Of a stretch of DNA of 64,000 nucleotides, positions 8,351 to 15,974 are shown piece after piece. The notes under the pieces were generated by a model. The model saw only the letters and a list, made by a program, of their open reading frames with translations. It did no database searches and was not told where the DNA came from. Source of the stretch: Gammaproteobacteria bacterium (GTDB lineage: Bacteria > Pseudomonadota > Gammaproteobacteria > Xanthomonadales > SZUA-36); contig JAJRRA010000076.1 in NCBI GenBank assembly GCA_024279945.1, positions 18,269-82,268 of the forward strand, written 5' to 3'. Made by a program: the position numbers and the translations under genes. How positions within the stretch are numbered: position 1 is the first letter of the stretch; each line of letters begins with the position of its first letter.

Positions 8351-10705
8351 ATGTATAAAAGACTTTCCGTCAGTTTCTTTTTGGCATTCCTTCTGGTGGC
8401 TTCAGCAGGCGCCGGGGCACAGGATTTGGGATGGCCTCGTGACATGGATATCGATTCGGGTGTCCTGACCATGTACCAACCCCAGGTTGATAGCCTGAAG
8501 GACGATATCCTGTCTTTCAGGGCTGCAGTGGCCTACAAGAAAGATGATGGCAGCGAACCCGTTTTTGGTGCTGCCTGGTTCAAATCACGGGTGGAAATTG
8601 ATCGTGACATCCGCATGGTGCAAGTGGTCGACCTGGAGGTCACTGACATGCGCTTTCCGGAAGGTTCAGAACACGTTCAGGGCGAATTGAGTAGGTACAT
8701 AGAAGATGGTTTGCCGAGGTGGAATGTGGATTTTTCACTGGATGGCTTGCTGACCTCGCTTGAGGCCGCAGAAGGAGAAATCGCGGCAGCGCAGAATCTC
8801 AACATGGATCCGCCGGACATTATCTATCGCGATCACCCGGCCCTGTTGGTCTATATCGATGGCGATCCGGTAATGAAGGAGATTGAAAATAGCAGCTACC
8901 AGGCCGTCATCAATACACCCTATCCGCTGATCTATGACGGCAAGCAGTACTACCTCAATGCTGCCACGGATGTCTGGTATCAATCCGCTGCCGCGACCGG
9001 TCCTTACGTTTTTGTAGCCAAGCCGCCGAAAGATATCGCCGCCATGGTAGATCAGTCAGAAGTAGAGGAGGCCAGCGATGAAGTTGTCACCGCGAAGAAT
9101 GCTCCCGAAATCGTTGTATCTACCAAGCCGGCGGAATTAATTGTTTCCGAGGGTAAGCCCGACTTCGAGCCGCTGGTGGATGATCTTCTGGTACTGAAGA
9201 ATTCCCAAAATGACATTTTCATGCACGTCAGTGCACAGCATTACTATATTGTCTTGTCCGGGCGTTGGTTCTACGCCAAGTCGTTGAACGGTCCATGGAC
9301 TTTCAGACCCTCGGATCAACTTCCGGCGGCCTTTGCTGCTATACCGGTGGACTCGAAGCAGGCTGACTCGCGTGTATATGTGGCCGGCACGGATGAAGCC
9401 AGGGAAGCGGTCATGGATGCGCAAATTCCACAAACAGCCGCGGTGAAAAGGGGAAGTGTAGATATTGAAGTGACTTATGACGGTGAGCCACGATTTGATC
9501 GTGTTGAAGGCACCAGCCTGGCCTATGCCGAAAATACGTCATCAACGGTACTGAAATCGGGCAGCAACTATTACCTGGTCGAAGATGCTGTCTGGTATAT
9601 CAGTTCTTCCGCCTCCGGCCCGTGGCGAGTGGCTGATAGCCGCCCACCTGAGGTCGATGCGATCCCATCTGAGAGCCCGGTGTACAACGTCAAGTACGTC
9701 TACATTTATGAAACCACACCCGAAGTGGTGTATGTCGGCTACACGCCGGGTTACACCGGTAGCTATGTTTACCATACGACTATCGTTTACGGCACAGGCT
9801 GGTACTATCGGCCCTGGATTTCACCATACTATTACTATCCGCGTTATGGCACCTGGGGATTTCACATTACTTACAACCCCTGGACGGGATGGGGTTTTGG
9901 CCTGAGCTATGGCTGGGGACCGTTCCGGGTTGGTTTTTATTCCGGTGGCTACTGGCATAACCGCCATTACTGGGGTAATCCTCATCACGGTCGCTGGGGG
10001 CCAGGCGGTTACCGGCCACGCCCGGTGCACTACGGCAACAACAATATAAATATCAACAATATAAATATCAATAACCGGAATATTAGTGTTCGGGACAACA
10101 ATCTGTATCGCGACAAGGCACAAAGGGCCAGTGTAGCGCAGACACGTGACCTCCGGCCAGGCACCAGGGAATCGCGTGACAGGCTCAGCCAGATCGATCG
10201 TGCCGGTAGCCGTGACCGGGTAGCAACGGCAGACCGCAGCGGCGTTGCCGCGACCCGGACTGCCGGTAAAGATGTCTCGGCTTCCAATTTACGCCAGCAA
10301 GCCTCGTCTGGAGCCAAGCGATCGAAAGCCCAGAACAACGTGTATACGGACAAAAGCGGGAACGTCTATCGGAAGACCGATGGAGGTTGGCAGAAAAATG
10401 ATGGTAAGAAATGGAACAATGTACCTTCTTCCGGTAACAGCGCAGCATCAAGGCCGTCTACGAATCCTGGAAAAGGCGTCGGAGTTTCCAACTACAAAGG
10501 TACATCAAATCGGCAGGGGAATACATCACACCGGCAAGCGAGTCCATCTACGCGGCAGAGCAGCGCCTACCGGAATTCAAATTCAGGCTACAGCAAACGA
10601 TCAAGTCTTGATCGCCAGAGTTACTCGCGCCAGCGATCCGGTACGCGCAGCCATCAGTACAAAGCACAGAGAGCCAACCGCGGGGGAGGGGGACGAAGAA
10701 AATAG
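8351..10705 (+). CDS. Large secreted repeat protein, aromatic/Gly-rich middle and basic low-complexity C-terminus
   Basis: A 784-aa exported protein with signal peptide 1-23 (cleavage after GAGA). Three related modules lie near residues 197-225, 296-325 and 402-432, each with a YY(L/I)V-like strand then WY-x-S-x(3-4)-GPW/Y. A Tyr/Trp/Gly-rich stretch (about 455-560) follows, then an Asn-Ile tandem (about 562-576), and about 200 residues rich in Arg, Ser, Gln and Asn with net positive charge. I do not recognise a catalytic domain. A cell-surface or matrix role (polysaccharide, envelope or nucleic-acid binding through the basic tail) is inference. ATG at 8351 follows a weak ribosome site. It is monocistronic, divergent from the DUF1329 gene. 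Confidence 0.75.
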   Translation: MYKRLSVSFFLAFLLVASAGAGAQDLGWPRDMDIDSGVLTMYQPQVDSLKDDILSFRAAVAYKKDDGSEPVFGAAWFKSRVEIDRDIRMVQVVDLEVTDMRFPEGSEHVQGELSRYIEDGLPRWNVDFSLDGLLTSLEAAEGEIAAAQNLNMDPPDIIYRDHPALLVYIDGDPVMKEIENSSYQAVINTPYPLIYDGKQYYLNAATDVWYQSAAATGPYVFVAKPPKDIAAMVDQSEVEEASDEVVTAKNAPEIVVSTKPAELIVSEGKPDFEPLVDDLLVLKNSQNDIFMHVSAQHYYIVLSGRWFYAKSLNGPWTFRPSDQLPAAFAAIPVDSKQADSRVYVAGTDEAREAVMDAQIPQTAAVKRGSVDIEVTYDGEPRFDRVEGTSLAYAENTSSTVLKSGSNYYLVEDAVWYISSSASGPWRVADSRPPEVDAIPSESPVYNVKYVYIYETTPEVVYVGYTPGYTGSYVYHTTIVYGTGWYYRPWISPYYYYPRYGTWGFHITYNPWTGWGFGLSYGWGPFRVGFYSGGYWHNRHYWGNPHHGRWGPGGYRPRPVHYGNNNININNININNRNISVRDNNLYRDKAQRASVAQTRDLRPGTRESRDRLSQIDRAGSRDRVATADRSGVAATRTAGKDVSASNLRQQASSGAKRSKAQNNVYTDKSGNVYRKTDGGWQKNDGKKWNNVPSSGNSAASRPSTNPGKGVGVSNYKGTSNRQGNTSHRQASPSTRQSSAYRNSNSGYSKRSSLDRQSYSRQRSGTRSHQYKAQRANRGGGGRRK

Positions 10706-10727
10706 CAGCGCCTGGTTCCAGCCCCTG

Positions 10728-11609
10728 CTACTTGGTGATCCGGCCCGCAACGGGCACTTGGCACACATCGAGTACCCGGGGAGGCTTGTTGTGAAAAAAT
10801 TTCTGTTTTCGGTTGAGTCTGTTTTTAAGCAACTGCTTAAAGCCCTTGCTGCTGGTGTCCGTTACATAAACTTTGAGCCTGTCTTCTTCCGGAATTTCTG
10901 ACGCCAACCGCATTGTTTTGATGCGTGTACTTCTGGTTTCGTCCTGGATGATGCCGTTGTTCAGTGTCGGACCCCGCTGGATTCGTTGCACAACGTCCAT
11001 GCCGAATACCACGCGACCGAAGATGTTCATATTACGGTCCAGGTAGCGCGGCGCCTGGCCGATCACGATATAAAAATCCGTCCGGCTGGAATCCTTGTCG
11101 TCATTGCGGGCCATAGCTATGATGCCGGGACAGTGGGTCAGCCAGACCTTGCCTCTTAATGGGTCACGCGCAACCGCGAAACCATCGATGATGCCGGTTT
11201 CAGGGGCAAACATATCCGGTGCCTGAACCGGCAGGTAACTGAATTTATCATTCCAGTCGATCTCAAATTCCGCATCAATCAGGGGGACGCTACTGAGTTC
11301 TCCCATATCGCTGCCGTCTCCGCCTTGCGCTACAAAACCATCGATTACACGGTAGAAACTGAGACCATCGTAAAAACCATCGCTGAGCAGTTGCTTGAAC
11401 TGTTTTACAGTCACAGGAGCAAAATCCGGATTCAGTTCGATAAGCACAAGGCCGTCAGCCGTTTCCAGAAATACCGTATTTTCCGGATTGAGTTCCCTCC
11501 ACGGTGGCGGTTCGGCAGCCTGCAGGGCCGTGGTGGTCAGTGCGCAAAACAGCGCCGCAACCCAGTAGGCATACCGGGTTTTCGATACACTATGCAGGTG
11601 GCGGTTCAT
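10728..11609 (-). CDS. Exported cyclophilin-type peptidylprolyl isomerase
   Basis: A 293-aa protein with an N-terminal signal/anchor (hydrophobic 15-31, then QAAE) and a cyclophilin domain at about 40-240. Visible family signatures are the F-Y-R-V-I core (GLSFYRVIDGFVAQGGD), the central MARNDDKDS stretch and DFYIVIG, and the terminal NIFGRVVFGMDVV. A long acidic/loop insertion at about 110-150 and a basic C-terminal extension after about 240 make it longer than PpiA. It probably acts in the periplasm on proline isomerisation of exported proteins. It follows the small Gly-tail protein gene by 12 bp, suggesting cotranscription. Confidence 0.88.
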   Translation of the reverse strand: MNRHLHSVSKTRYAYWVAALFCALTTTALQAAEPPPWRELNPENTVFLETADGLVLIELNPDFAPVTVKQFKQLLSDGFYDGLSFYRVIDGFVAQGGDGSDMGELSSVPLIDAEFEIDWNDKFSYLPVQAPDMFAPETGIIDGFAVARDPLRGKVWLTHCPGIIAMARNDDKDSSRTDFYIVIGQAPRYLDRNMNIFGRVVFGMDVVQRIQRGPTLNNGIIQDETRSTRIKTMRLASEIPEEDRLKVYVTDTSSKGFKQLLKNRLNRKQKFFHNKPPRVLDVCQVPVAGRITK

Positions 11610-11621
11610 GGTTGTCAGTGC

Positions 11622-12011
11622 TCAGGGTATCTGAATATTTCCACCACCCATACCGCCCATCGGGCCGCCACCGGCTCCGGGGACGACAATGGAAGAAGCT
11701 TGCTGGCGTTGCATCTCTTTGAGTTCTTCCATGGTTTTTTCGAATGCCACTTTTGCCGCATCACCAAAATTGGCGGCAGCCTCAGCCAGCGATTTGCCCT
11801 CGATCTCGAAAGAAAGCGGTAAGGGGCCGGCCGTGGTCAATACCTGCGTTGCGCCAACGAACTGTGTGGAACGTGTTACATCCGGGTCACCGTTTGCCGT
11901 TACCGGAGTCAGCCGGCGCAAAGTGCCAACCGCATTGTCTGTGAATATTTCTTCCCGATACAGGTTCGCTGCATCCATTTGAATTTCGTTTGAGGCTTCG
12001 GGGTTGTTCAT
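11622..12011 (-). CDS. Conserved hypothetical protein with Gly/Met-rich tail
   Basis: A 129-aa soluble protein from ATG 12011, chosen because AAGGA lies 8 nt upstream; an upstream start at 12050 would add 13 unlikely residues. The N-terminal half carries a small beta domain (EIFTDNAVGTLRRLTPV); a helix (about 80-105) rich in Ala/Glu/Lys is followed by a Gly-Pro-Met tail ending in NIQIP. I recognise it as a small uncharacterised proteobacterial protein without named function. It probably shares a transcript with the cyclophilin gene downstream. Confidence 0.7.
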   Translation of the reverse strand: MNNPEASNEIQMDAANLYREEIFTDNAVGTLRRLTPVTANGDPDVTRSTQFVGATQVLTTAGPLPLSFEIEGKSLAEAAANFGDAAKVAFEKTMEELKEMQRQQASSIVVPGAGGGPMGGMGGGNIQIP

Positions 12012-12199
12012 GCCTGGTTCCTTGTTTGAAAGCCCCTTAAATGGGGCCACTTTTTATTCAACGCAATGTATAGTATCAACTGAGAGGCGTAAAGTATTTG
12101 GACAGGAGACAGGCGGATGAATTTTGATGCGGAACGTTCGTGCACGCGGTGTGAGTGGAATATTTGTTTTGGCCGAAGTGCTGGAAGAGCGGAAAAAGC

Positions 12200-12427
12200 A
12201 TGAACCACGAGACTTCTGATCTTGCACAACGCCTGGATGAACTGGAAAGCCGTCTGGCATTTCAGGATGACCTGATTGAGTCCCTCAATCAGGTGATCAC
12301 TCGTCAGGATCGCGAGATCATCAACATGGCGAGCCAGATCAAGGATCTTTTCACCCGACTCTCTGAACAGGCCGAGCCTGCCGATCCCGGCTCAACGGCG
12401 GAACACGAAATTCCTCCGCATTATTGA
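12200..12427 (+). CDS. slyX: SlyX family protein
   Basis: A 75-aa coiled-coil protein. Heptad-like leucine pattern L(A)QRLDELESRLAFQDDLIESLN then a QDREI..L segment is the SlyX signature; the C-terminus ends in HEIPPHY, as SlyX proteins typically end in PPHY. The start at ATG 12200 follows GGAAAAAGC; the frame upstream of it has no SlyX similarity. Function is unresolved even in model bacteria (named from association with slyD). It ends 14 bp before a long perfect palindrome. Confidence 0.92.
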   Translation: MNHETSDLAQRLDELESRLAFQDDLIESLNQVITRQDREIINMASQIKDLFTRLSEQAEPADPGSTAEHEIPPHY

Positions 12428-12440
12428 TGCCAGTTCCAGA

Positions 12441-12477
12441 GCCGGGGTCAGAGTAAGGGACTTACTCTGACCCCGGC
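12441..12477. repeat. 17-bp-arm perfect palindrome of GGGGTCA...TGACCCC type
   Basis: Arms 12441-12457 and 12461-12477 with a 3-nt loop (GGA) are perfectly complementary. It lies between the 3' ends of convergent slyX (+) and srkA (-), so it may terminate both transcripts. Its GGGGTCAG/CTGACCCC core recurs at 14437-14453, 14743-14768, 18293-18300 (half) and 40527-40552, which suggests a dispersed REP-like family rather than a dedicated terminator. Confidence 0.8.
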
Positions 12478-12480
12478 CCC

Positions 12481-13476
12481 CTAAAAAGGTAGTTCAACCG
12501 CAGGTTCCTGCATGGCAGCAAGTTGTTCCCGCAGGCTGAGTACCAGGTCTTCCCAGTAGCGGGGACTGTCGAACCAGGGAAAGGCGACCGGAAAAGCGGG
12601 GTCTTCCCAGCGCCGGGCCAGCCAGGCGGCATGGTGCAGCATGCGCAGGGTTCGCAGGGCTTCAATCAACTGCAGTTCTCGCGTGTCAAAGGAACAGAAC
12701 TGGCGGTAGCCCTCAATGACAGCGGATAACTGTTGACTCATTTCAATGCTGTCGCCGGAAAGCAACATCCACAGGTCCTGGATTGCCGGCGCGGACTGGC
12801 AATCATCCAGGTCGACAAAAAAGGGTCCGTCACGCCACAGCAGGTTGCCCGGATGGCAGTCACCGTGTAGGCGAATACTGCGGACATCTCCAGCGCGTTG
12901 GTAAGCGTTGCGAATCGAGATCATCAGGTCGGAAGACAGGCTCTCGAATGGCGTCTCCATATGGGGAGGCAGCCATTGTCCGTCCAGGATGGTGCTGATT
13001 GAGTCATCGCCAAAGCGTTCCGGGGTCAGTGCGGGGCGGGATGAAAAAGGCCGGGATTGACCGATGGCGTGGATGCGGCCGATAAAACGGCCCAGCCACA
13101 GCAACGTGTCACGGTCCTCCAGTTCAGGGGCGTGACCACCCTGCCTGCGGAACAGTGCAAAGCGAAAATTTTCGTGGTGATGCAGTGATTTGAAATTGAT
13201 AACTTCCGGAGCGATCAGCGGGATTTCGGCTTCTGCCAATTCCAGGGAGAAGTCGTGCTCCTCCTGGATCTGTTCATCCGTCCAACGACCCGGACGATAA
13301 AATTTGGCAATAACCGGCACTTCCTCTTCGATACCCACCTGGTAAACGCGGTTTTCGTAGCTGTTGAGCGCCAGAAGGCGCCCATCGGTGATCAGGCCGG
13401 TGGATTCCACAGCCTGGAGGATTGTATCCGGGTTGAGGCGATAGTAGGGCGTTGAGGCATGGTTGTCATTTTGCAT
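12481..13476 (-). CDS. srkA: Stress response kinase A (YihE/RdoA) homologue
   Basis: A 331-aa cytoplasmic protein kinase of the APH/CHK fold, the family that counteracts MazF-linked death and Cpx stress in E. coli. Visible landmarks: N-terminal LNSYENRVYQVG (nucleotide-binding strand pair), VIAKFYRPGRW (catalytic Lys), the Brenner motif IRLHGDCHPGNLLW at about 205-218, and the metal-binding FVDLDDC. Length matches the family (about 328). ATG at 13476 has a weak Shine-Dalgarno. It is convergent with slyX. Confidence 0.93.
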   Translation of the reverse strand: MQNDNHASTPYYRLNPDTILQAVESTGLITDGRLLALNSYENRVYQVGIEEEVPVIAKFYRPGRWTDEQIQEEHDFSLELAEAEIPLIAPEVINFKSLHHHENFRFALFRRQGGHAPELEDRDTLLWLGRFIGRIHAIGQSRPFSSRPALTPERFGDDSISTILDGQWLPPHMETPFESLSSDLMISIRNAYQRAGDVRSIRLHGDCHPGNLLWRDGPFFVDLDDCQSAPAIQDLWMLLSGDSIEMSQQLSAVIEGYRQFCSFDTRELQLIEALRTLRMLHHAAWLARRWEDPAFPVAFPWFDSPRYWEDLVLSLREQLAAMQEPAVELPF

Positions 13477-13587
13477 CGGTTCATCATACCGAAGGCCAGG
13501 AAAAATATTAGCAATTTTCCGTAAATCGTAGGAGCATCAAGCGGCAGAATCGCGTAGAATAACTCATCCACGCAGGACTGTTTTTCC

Positions 13588-14391
13588 ATGGCCAACGGCA
13601 CCAAGAATCTCGCCCTCTTTTGTGATTTTGAAAATATAGCCCTGGGCGTCCGTGACGCCAACTATGCGCGCTTTGAAATTGAGGAAATCCTCGAGCGCTT
13701 GCTGGTAAAGGGCAATATCGTGGTCAAGAAAGCGTATTGTGACTGGGAGCGTTACAAGGATTTCAAGCGCAGTATGCATGAGGCATCCTTTGAACTGATT
13801 GAAATCCCCCATGTTCGCCAGTCCGGTAAGAATTCCGCTGATATCCGGATGGTTGTCGATGCACTGGATCTCTGCTACACCAAGTCGCATGTGGATACCT
13901 TTGTCATCATATCCGGCGATTCTGATTTTTCGCCGCTGGTCTCGAAATTGCGTGAAAACAACAAGGTCGTCATCGGTGTCGGGGTTAAAAACTCTACCTC
14001 GGATCTGCTGATCGCTAACTGTGACGAATTTATCTATTACGATGATCTCATCCGCACATCGGAACGCCGCAAACCCCGCAAAAAGAAAACCAACGGGCGC
14101 AAGGAAAGTGACGAGCGAGCGCAGAAAGCCCGCCAGGAGGCTCGTGCGGACAAGGCCTTTGAGCAAGTGCTGGAAACCATTGATGACCTGGTGAGCGAGC
14201 GAGGTGACGAGGAAAAGCTGTGGGGATCAATGGTCAAGCAGGCCCTGAAACGACGCAAGCCCGGCTTCAATGAGAGTTACCACGGTTTCCGTTCATTCGG
14301 GAGGTTATTGGAAGAGATGGAAGAACGTGGTTTGCTGATGCTGGAGCATGATCAAAAGTCCGGTGGTTACATTATTTCCGGTGTGAACTGA
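13588..14391 (+). CDS. NYN-domain ribonuclease-like protein with C-terminal OST-HTH/LOTUS domain
   Basis: A 267-aa protein. Residues 6-155 form an NYN (PIN-like, LabA/DUF88) nuclease domain with acidic residues D13, D85, D91 and the SGDSDF motif (D111, D113) expected to bind Mg2+. A highly charged Lys/Arg linker (155-185) leads to an OST-HTH (LOTUS) domain at about 195-265 (LWGSMVKQALKRRKPGFNESYHGFRSFGRLLEE), which binds RNA in other proteins. The combination predicts RNA cleavage or processing; the target is unknown. Start ATG 13588. It is monocistronic and followed by an intergenic zone with integron remnants. Confidence 0.88.
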   Translation: MANGTKNLALFCDFENIALGVRDANYARFEIEEILERLLVKGNIVVKKAYCDWERYKDFKRSMHEASFELIEIPHVRQSGKNSADIRMVVDALDLCYTKSHVDTFVIISGDSDFSPLVSKLRENNKVVIGVGVKNSTSDLLIANCDEFIYYDDLIRTSERRKPRKKKTNGRKESDERAQKARQEARADKAFEQVLETIDDLVSERGDEEKLWGSMVKQALKRRKPGFNESYHGFRSFGRLLEEMEERGLLMLEHDQKSGGYIISGVN

Positions 14392-14423
14392 TCGGAATGT
14401 GAAAGCGTCTCGGATATGCTGAA

Positions 14424-14525
14424 GCATCTAACGCTTGGGCGTCAAGTTGACCCCTCGAGTTAAGCGGCGCAGCTTTGCTGCGTCCAGCGGAGCCAGCTTG
14501 CCGGCGGAACGAACTTGAATGTTTT
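14424..14525 (+). other. Degenerate attC-like (integron recombination site) sequence
   Basis: ATCTAACGCTTG at 14426-14437 matches the RYYYAAC start common to attC sites. After a 19-bp palindromic interruption (GGCGTCAAG...), GAGTTAAGC and the stem GGCGCAGC-TTT-GCTGCG follow, then GCTTG...GAACGAACTTGAATGTT, reminiscent of the right half of classical aadA-type attC. The final GTTRRRY box is not intact. It sits 60 bp upstream of an integron integrase fragment, which supports the reading, but the site is probably inactive. Confidence 0.35.
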
Positions 14526-14586
14526 GTATGGACATCACGCTGCCGATAGTCTGGTTACACGCCAATTGCCACTCACGTTCACAGCC

Positions 14587-14727
14587 TATTTGCCACCCGC
14601 ACTGGCCCGCAAGTATCCGCGGGCGGCAGGTGAATGGATATGGCAATACGTATTCGCCTCGGCCCGGTTGGCAAAGGATCCGCGAAGTAACAGTCTGCGC
14701 CGGCATCACCATTACGAGTCTGGTTGA
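14587..14727 (+). pseudogene. Fragment of integron integrase (IntI-type tyrosine recombinase)
   Basis: About 46 codons translate to [22 protein letters not shown] followed by [18 protein letters not shown], closely matching the part of IntI integrases that precedes the catalytic His region (typical L-P-x-A-L-x-R-K-Y-P-x-A-x-x-E-W-x-W-Q-x-V-F ... DPR ... RRHH). The frame ends in a stop right after ESG, and no upstream catalytic Arg domain or downstream H-x-x-R domain is seen in any frame. It is therefore a truncated relic. The region from 14391 to 14995 holds nothing else that I recognise except this, the attC-like site, palindromes and the csp leader. Confidence 0.6.
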
Positions 14728-14742
14728 TCGTTTGCGTTCGAT

Positions 14743-14768
14743 GGGGTCAAGGTTCGGGAACTTAACCC
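14743..14768. repeat. Imperfect palindrome of the GGGGTCA family
   Basis: GGGGTCAAGGTTC (14743-14755) faces GAACTTAACCC (14758-14768) across a short GG loop, with one bulge and one mismatch. A smaller member, GGGC-GTCAAGTTGAC-CCC, is at 14437-14453 inside the attC-like sequence. Confidence 0.45.
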
Positions 14769-14805
14769 TGGCCTCACTCTGGGGCTTGCCCGGTAAATAT
14801 CCCGG

Positions 14806-14835
14806 TTAGCCTTTGCAAGCAAGTCCGTGTATGAT
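14806..14835 (+). promoter_or_regulatory. Possible promoter of the cold-shock gene
   Basis: TTAGCC (14806-14811) and TATGAT (14830-14835) with an 18-bp spacer. This would give a leader of about 155 nt, in line with the long 5' UTRs of cspA-type genes. The -35 box is weak, so this is tentative. Confidence 0.3.
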
Positions 14836-14942
14836 GCGCGTGCTGCAATACGCGTTACGAAATATCAGCTTGTTTAGGTTCTACTGCTTTTCCTTCCGGC
14901 TTTTTAATTTTCCGTTCCCGTTATAACCAGCAGGTCACCTGT

Positions 14943-14959
14943 CCGGATCAATGATCCGG
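14943..14959 (+). promoter_or_regulatory. Hairpin in cold-shock mRNA leader
   Basis: CCGGATCA (14943-14950) and TGATCCGG (14952-14959) form an 8-bp perfect inverted repeat, 37 nt before the start codon. Pyrimidine-rich sequence precedes it. It may be part of the temperature-sensitive leader structure usual for cspA-family mRNAs (inference). Confidence 0.4.
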
Positions 14960-14995
14960 GGTGTAATTTTTGTTCTAAATAGTGAGTTATATGTA

Positions 14996-15205
14996 ATGTC
15001 AGATACAGTTACCGGTACAGTTAAGTGGTTCAACGATGAAAAAGGTTTTGGTTTTATTGCCCGTGAAGGCGAACGTGACGTGTTCGTGCATTTCCGCGCA
15101 ATTGCCATGGATGGACGCAAGTCCCTGAATGAAGGCCAGCAGGTTGAATTCACGATTGGCGAAGGTCAGAAAGGCCCGCAGGCGGAAAACGTAGTACCGC
15201 TGTAA
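14996..15205 (+). CDS. Cold-shock domain protein (CspA family)
   Basis: A 69-aa single-stranded nucleic-acid-binding OB-fold protein. RNP1 (KGFGFIA) and RNP2-like (DVFVHF) motifs are intact; [15 protein letters not shown] is diagnostic. The start is the ATG at 14996; the longer in-frame extension upstream is leader sequence. The residue count equals standard CspA. A rho-independent terminator follows 34 bp after the stop, so it is monocistronic. Likely role: RNA chaperone and transcription antiterminator; cold induction cannot be told from sequence. Confidence 0.95.
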   Translation: MSDTVTGTVKWFNDEKGFGFIAREGERDVFVHFRAIAMDGRKSLNEGQQVEFTIGEGQKGPQAENVVPL

Positions 15206-15238
15206 ATCGTAACAATGCGTCATTAAAAACGTGTGGGG

Positions 15239-15275
15239 AAACCCGGTCTGCCCTGGCAGGCCGGGTTCTTTTATC
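15239..15275 (+). terminator. Rho-independent terminator of the cold-shock gene
   Basis: AACCCGG (15240-15246) pairs with CCGGGTT (15261-15267) around an inner TGCC...GGCA extension, followed by CTTTTAT. Confidence 0.85.
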
Positions 15276-15283
15276 TTGTTCAC

Positions 15284-15308
15284 AAAAAAAACCCGACTTG
15301 CGCCGGGT
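15284..15308 (-). terminator. Rho-independent terminator for minus-strand transcription
   Basis: On the minus strand ACCCG (15308-15304) pairs with CGGGT (15295-15291) and is followed by seven U residues. It lies 77 bp beyond the stop of a possible 65-aa minus-strand gene and may serve it. Confidence 0.6.
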
Positions 15309-15384
15309 GATAAGATTCCTGCTGATGCCCTGATTTCTGTGCGGTAATTCATTTCGGCACAGGGGCTATCTTTGGTGATCAGCG

Positions 15385-15582
15385 CTAGTTACTACCCCCT
15401 AAGCGCCAGATCGTTTTTGCCTGTCCCCCAAGCATCTGGGTCTTCAAGCTGTTCTGCGACACTGTCCCGTTGGACACGGGATGCATGTCAACTGATCTAC
15501 AGTCAGTTTGCAGGTGGCGATAATTCTTGTGCTTTTGTGTACGCGGCGGCGAGAGAATGCGGTTTCGCAGTGCGTCATCCAT
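15385..15582 (-). CDS. Possible small protein (65 aa), unrecognised
   Basis: The ATG at 15582 has a good AGGAG 8 nt upstream, and a minus-strand terminator lies downstream. These are the only supports. The product is basic (MDDALRNRILSPP.., then QKHKNYRHLQTDCR) and ends in KTIWRLGGSN; no membrane segment, signal or known motif is seen. It could equally be a chance frame. Confidence 0.35.
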   Translation of the reverse strand: MDDALRNRILSPPRTQKHKNYRHLQTDCRSVDMHPVSNGTVSQNSLKTQMLGGQAKTIWRLGGSN

Positions 15583-15639
15583 GACAAAAGCTCCTGAAAT
15601 TCATTGTTGCCTAAGCAACTCCTGGTAGGGTTGGGAGAG

Positions 15640-15676
15640 TCGGAACCCCGATTGGGCAAAGAGGGCGGGGTTCCGA
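15640..15676. repeat. 11-bp inverted repeat in an otherwise empty intergenic region
   Basis: TCGGAACCCCG (15640-15650) and CGGGGTTCCGA (15666-15676) form a perfect stem with a 15-nt loop. It lies between the possible small ORF and ilvE. The rest of 15583-15974 holds a short very AT-rich stretch (about 15713-15800, containing TATATATG and TATAAACTATAT) that could be a promoter zone; nothing else was recognised. Confidence 0.6.
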
Positions 15677-15974
15677 ATCATCCCGGCTAACTGCTACCAG
15701 TCAGTTAGTTAGTACAACCCTATATATGCAAAAAACAGGCCAAAACCGAAAAATATAAACTATATCTGGTAAAACAATAAGTTAACGGGTTTTAAAAAAA
15801 CGAGTTTGGTCATGGCAACCCACAGACTGTCCAATTGTGTCAGCAAATATGACAATAATTGTCACTTCAAAGATGACGTTTGCAGGAGTGTGGCCTGATG
15901 CAGGAGTTTGCTTGTGGGTGAGGCTTGCGCGCGGACAGATTGCCTGCGAGGAAGTCCTTACAGAAAACGGGCTT

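Noticed and set aside
14428..14712. 94-aa minus-strand ORF in the integron relic region
   Set aside because: No ribosome site or homology, and it is antisense to the integrase fragment.
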